From Lentibacillus siamensis (GTDB lineage Bacteria; Bacillota; Bacilli; Bacillales; Amphibacillaceae): DNA of 64,000 bases. The notes under the pieces were generated by a model, which did not search any database, was not told where the DNA came from, and worked only from the letters and a program-made list of their open reading frames with translations. Position numbers and translations under genes: made by a program. Of this stretch, positions 63,342 through 64,000 are shown piece by piece. The DNA lies in the NCBI RefSeq assembly GCF_039522605.1, contig NZ_BAAADS010000001.1:558001-622000 (forward strand), read 5' to 3'. Position 1 is the first letter of the stretch; each line of letters starts with the position of its first letter.

Positions 63342-64000
63342 TTAATGTTCAAACGTTCCCTTGACAAGCAATTCCATATCTTTCATTACATGGCGCCCCT
63401 TAGCAAATACGTGCTGAAGGGTCAATGTCTTTTTATCCAAAATTAAAGCATCAGCATCATTGAATATTCGGATCCTGCCTTTATTGGTCAGCTTTAATAC
63501 ATCTGACGTATTGGATGTAACCAGTGGTAAAACGTCTTCCAACGGCAAATCATGTTCCATTACAGCGGAAACAACCTGCTTAAAGAGAGTCTGTGTACTC
63601 GCAACACCAAAACCTATCAATTTACCTGCGTCGTCAAACTTTGGAAGACTGCCATTTCCATCTGAAGATAGAGTAAGGTGCTCCATGTCACCGCCTTTTT
63701 CTTTATAATAAGTAATCCACTCCCCAGTTTTTTCGTCTGCTGTTATATCGACATATGCACCTTTACCCGCCAAAGAAACAGCGTCATCAAATAATCCTTT
63801 GCTCCGGCTGATGTGAGTGGCATAAAGCTGCGATGGCGGAATCTCATAATCTTCCAACAACTGATGTAAAAGTGTTAAATATTCTTTCCCCGGACCAGTG
63901 TGAAAATGAGTCACCCCTGCTTTCCCACTTAACATACCACCGACGCGAGCTTCAGCAGCCAATTTAGCTAATTCATGCAAAGAAGGTTGCCCCGACCGGG
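63342..64000 (-). CDS. iadA: Isoaspartyl dipeptidase IadA, 3' part
   Basis: The C-terminal 219 residues of a zinc amidohydrolase that cleaves beta-aspartyl dipeptides formed by protein ageing. Motifs are RSGQPSLHELAKLA (family substrate loop), GKAGVTHFHTG with metal-binding His residues, YATHISRS and the catalytic Asp in LSSDGNGS. The frame runs out of the window, so the N-terminal half is missing here. A TTG at 63980 is not a real start. The gene is followed closely by the NhaC-type antiporter. Confidence 0.9.
   Translation of the reverse strand, partial: RSGQPSLHELAKLAAEARVGGMLSGKAGVTHFHTGPGKEYLTLLHQLLEDYEIPPSQLYATHISRSKGLFDDAVSLAGKGAYVDITADEKTGEWITYYKEKGGDMEHLTLSSDGNGSLPKFDDAGKLIGFGVASTQTLFKQVVSAVMEHDLPLEDVLPLVTSNTSDVLKLTNKGRIRIFNDADALILDKKTLTLQHVFAKGRHVMKDMELLVKGTFEH

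Overview
The window comes from a low-to-mid GC Gram-positive bacterium. Family-level likenesses (glucomannan-type PTS genes, YesM/YesN-type sensors, LytR-CpsA-Psr protein, CcpA-like sites, a SigB-like promoter pair, strong AGGAGG ribosome binding sites and frequent TTG/GTG starts) point to Bacillaceae, probably a halotolerant genus such as Virgibacillus, Oceanobacillus or Lentibacillus. That placement is inference; no rRNA gene is present. No prophage, complete insertion sequence, CRISPR array, tRNA or rRNA was seen.

Layout. 1-7 kb: scattered single genes (SEC-C protein, 14-residue coiled-coil repeat protein, two duplicated SpoIIAA-like proteins behind SigB-like promoters, an LCP cell-wall enzyme, a YhfK-like reductase, GapN). 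7.1-14.1 kb: a polyol locus with an EltD-like dehydrogenase, polyol permease, DhaK/DhaL-type kinase, RpiB-type isomerase, GlpX and a divergent DeoR regulator. It reads as a tetritol (erythritol/threitol) route to erythrose 4-phosphate. 14.1-17.1 kb: two short-chain dehydrogenases with a MarR regulator, and two small orphans. 17.2-23.4 kb: an ascorbate-type PTS with its PRD regulator and a transketolase. 23.5-32.1 kb: a gmu/lic-type locus for beta-glucoside and mannoside disaccharides (PTS, GH1, LicR, fructokinase, mannose-6-phosphate isomerase and an MviM-like oxidoreductase). 32.4-39.5 kb: an ABC sugar importer with a three-part sensor (sugar-binding protein, YesM-like kinase, YesN-like regulator). 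39.7-43.7 kb: ManR and ManP for mannose.

44.2-56.5 kb: a locus for a sulfated glycan. A secreted GH43 enzyme, an ABC importer, a cytoplasmic GH2 hydrolase, a cytoplasmic sulfatase with a CCPSR formylglycine site, an HTH regulator and, divergently, the formylglycine-generating enzyme that the sulfatase needs. 56.6-59.7 kb: a Phd-Uma2 fusion, a second SEC-C protein and an AT-rich orphan. 59.7-61.5 kb: a preQ1 riboswitch and queC-yhhQ-queF. 61.6-64 kb: a small type I toxin-like gene missed by length cut-offs, an NhaC-type antiporter and the 3' part of iadA.

The catabolic operons share a logic: each has its own transporter, regulator and catabolic enzymes, and several carry CcpA-type cre sites. 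Across the window runs a family of repeats: five copies of an ~87-bp two-hairpin element, two near-identical 31-bp palindromes, two 20-21-bp tandem arrays, and a ~106-bp inverted-repeat element with a half copy elsewhere. These repeats are the least explained part of the sequence.
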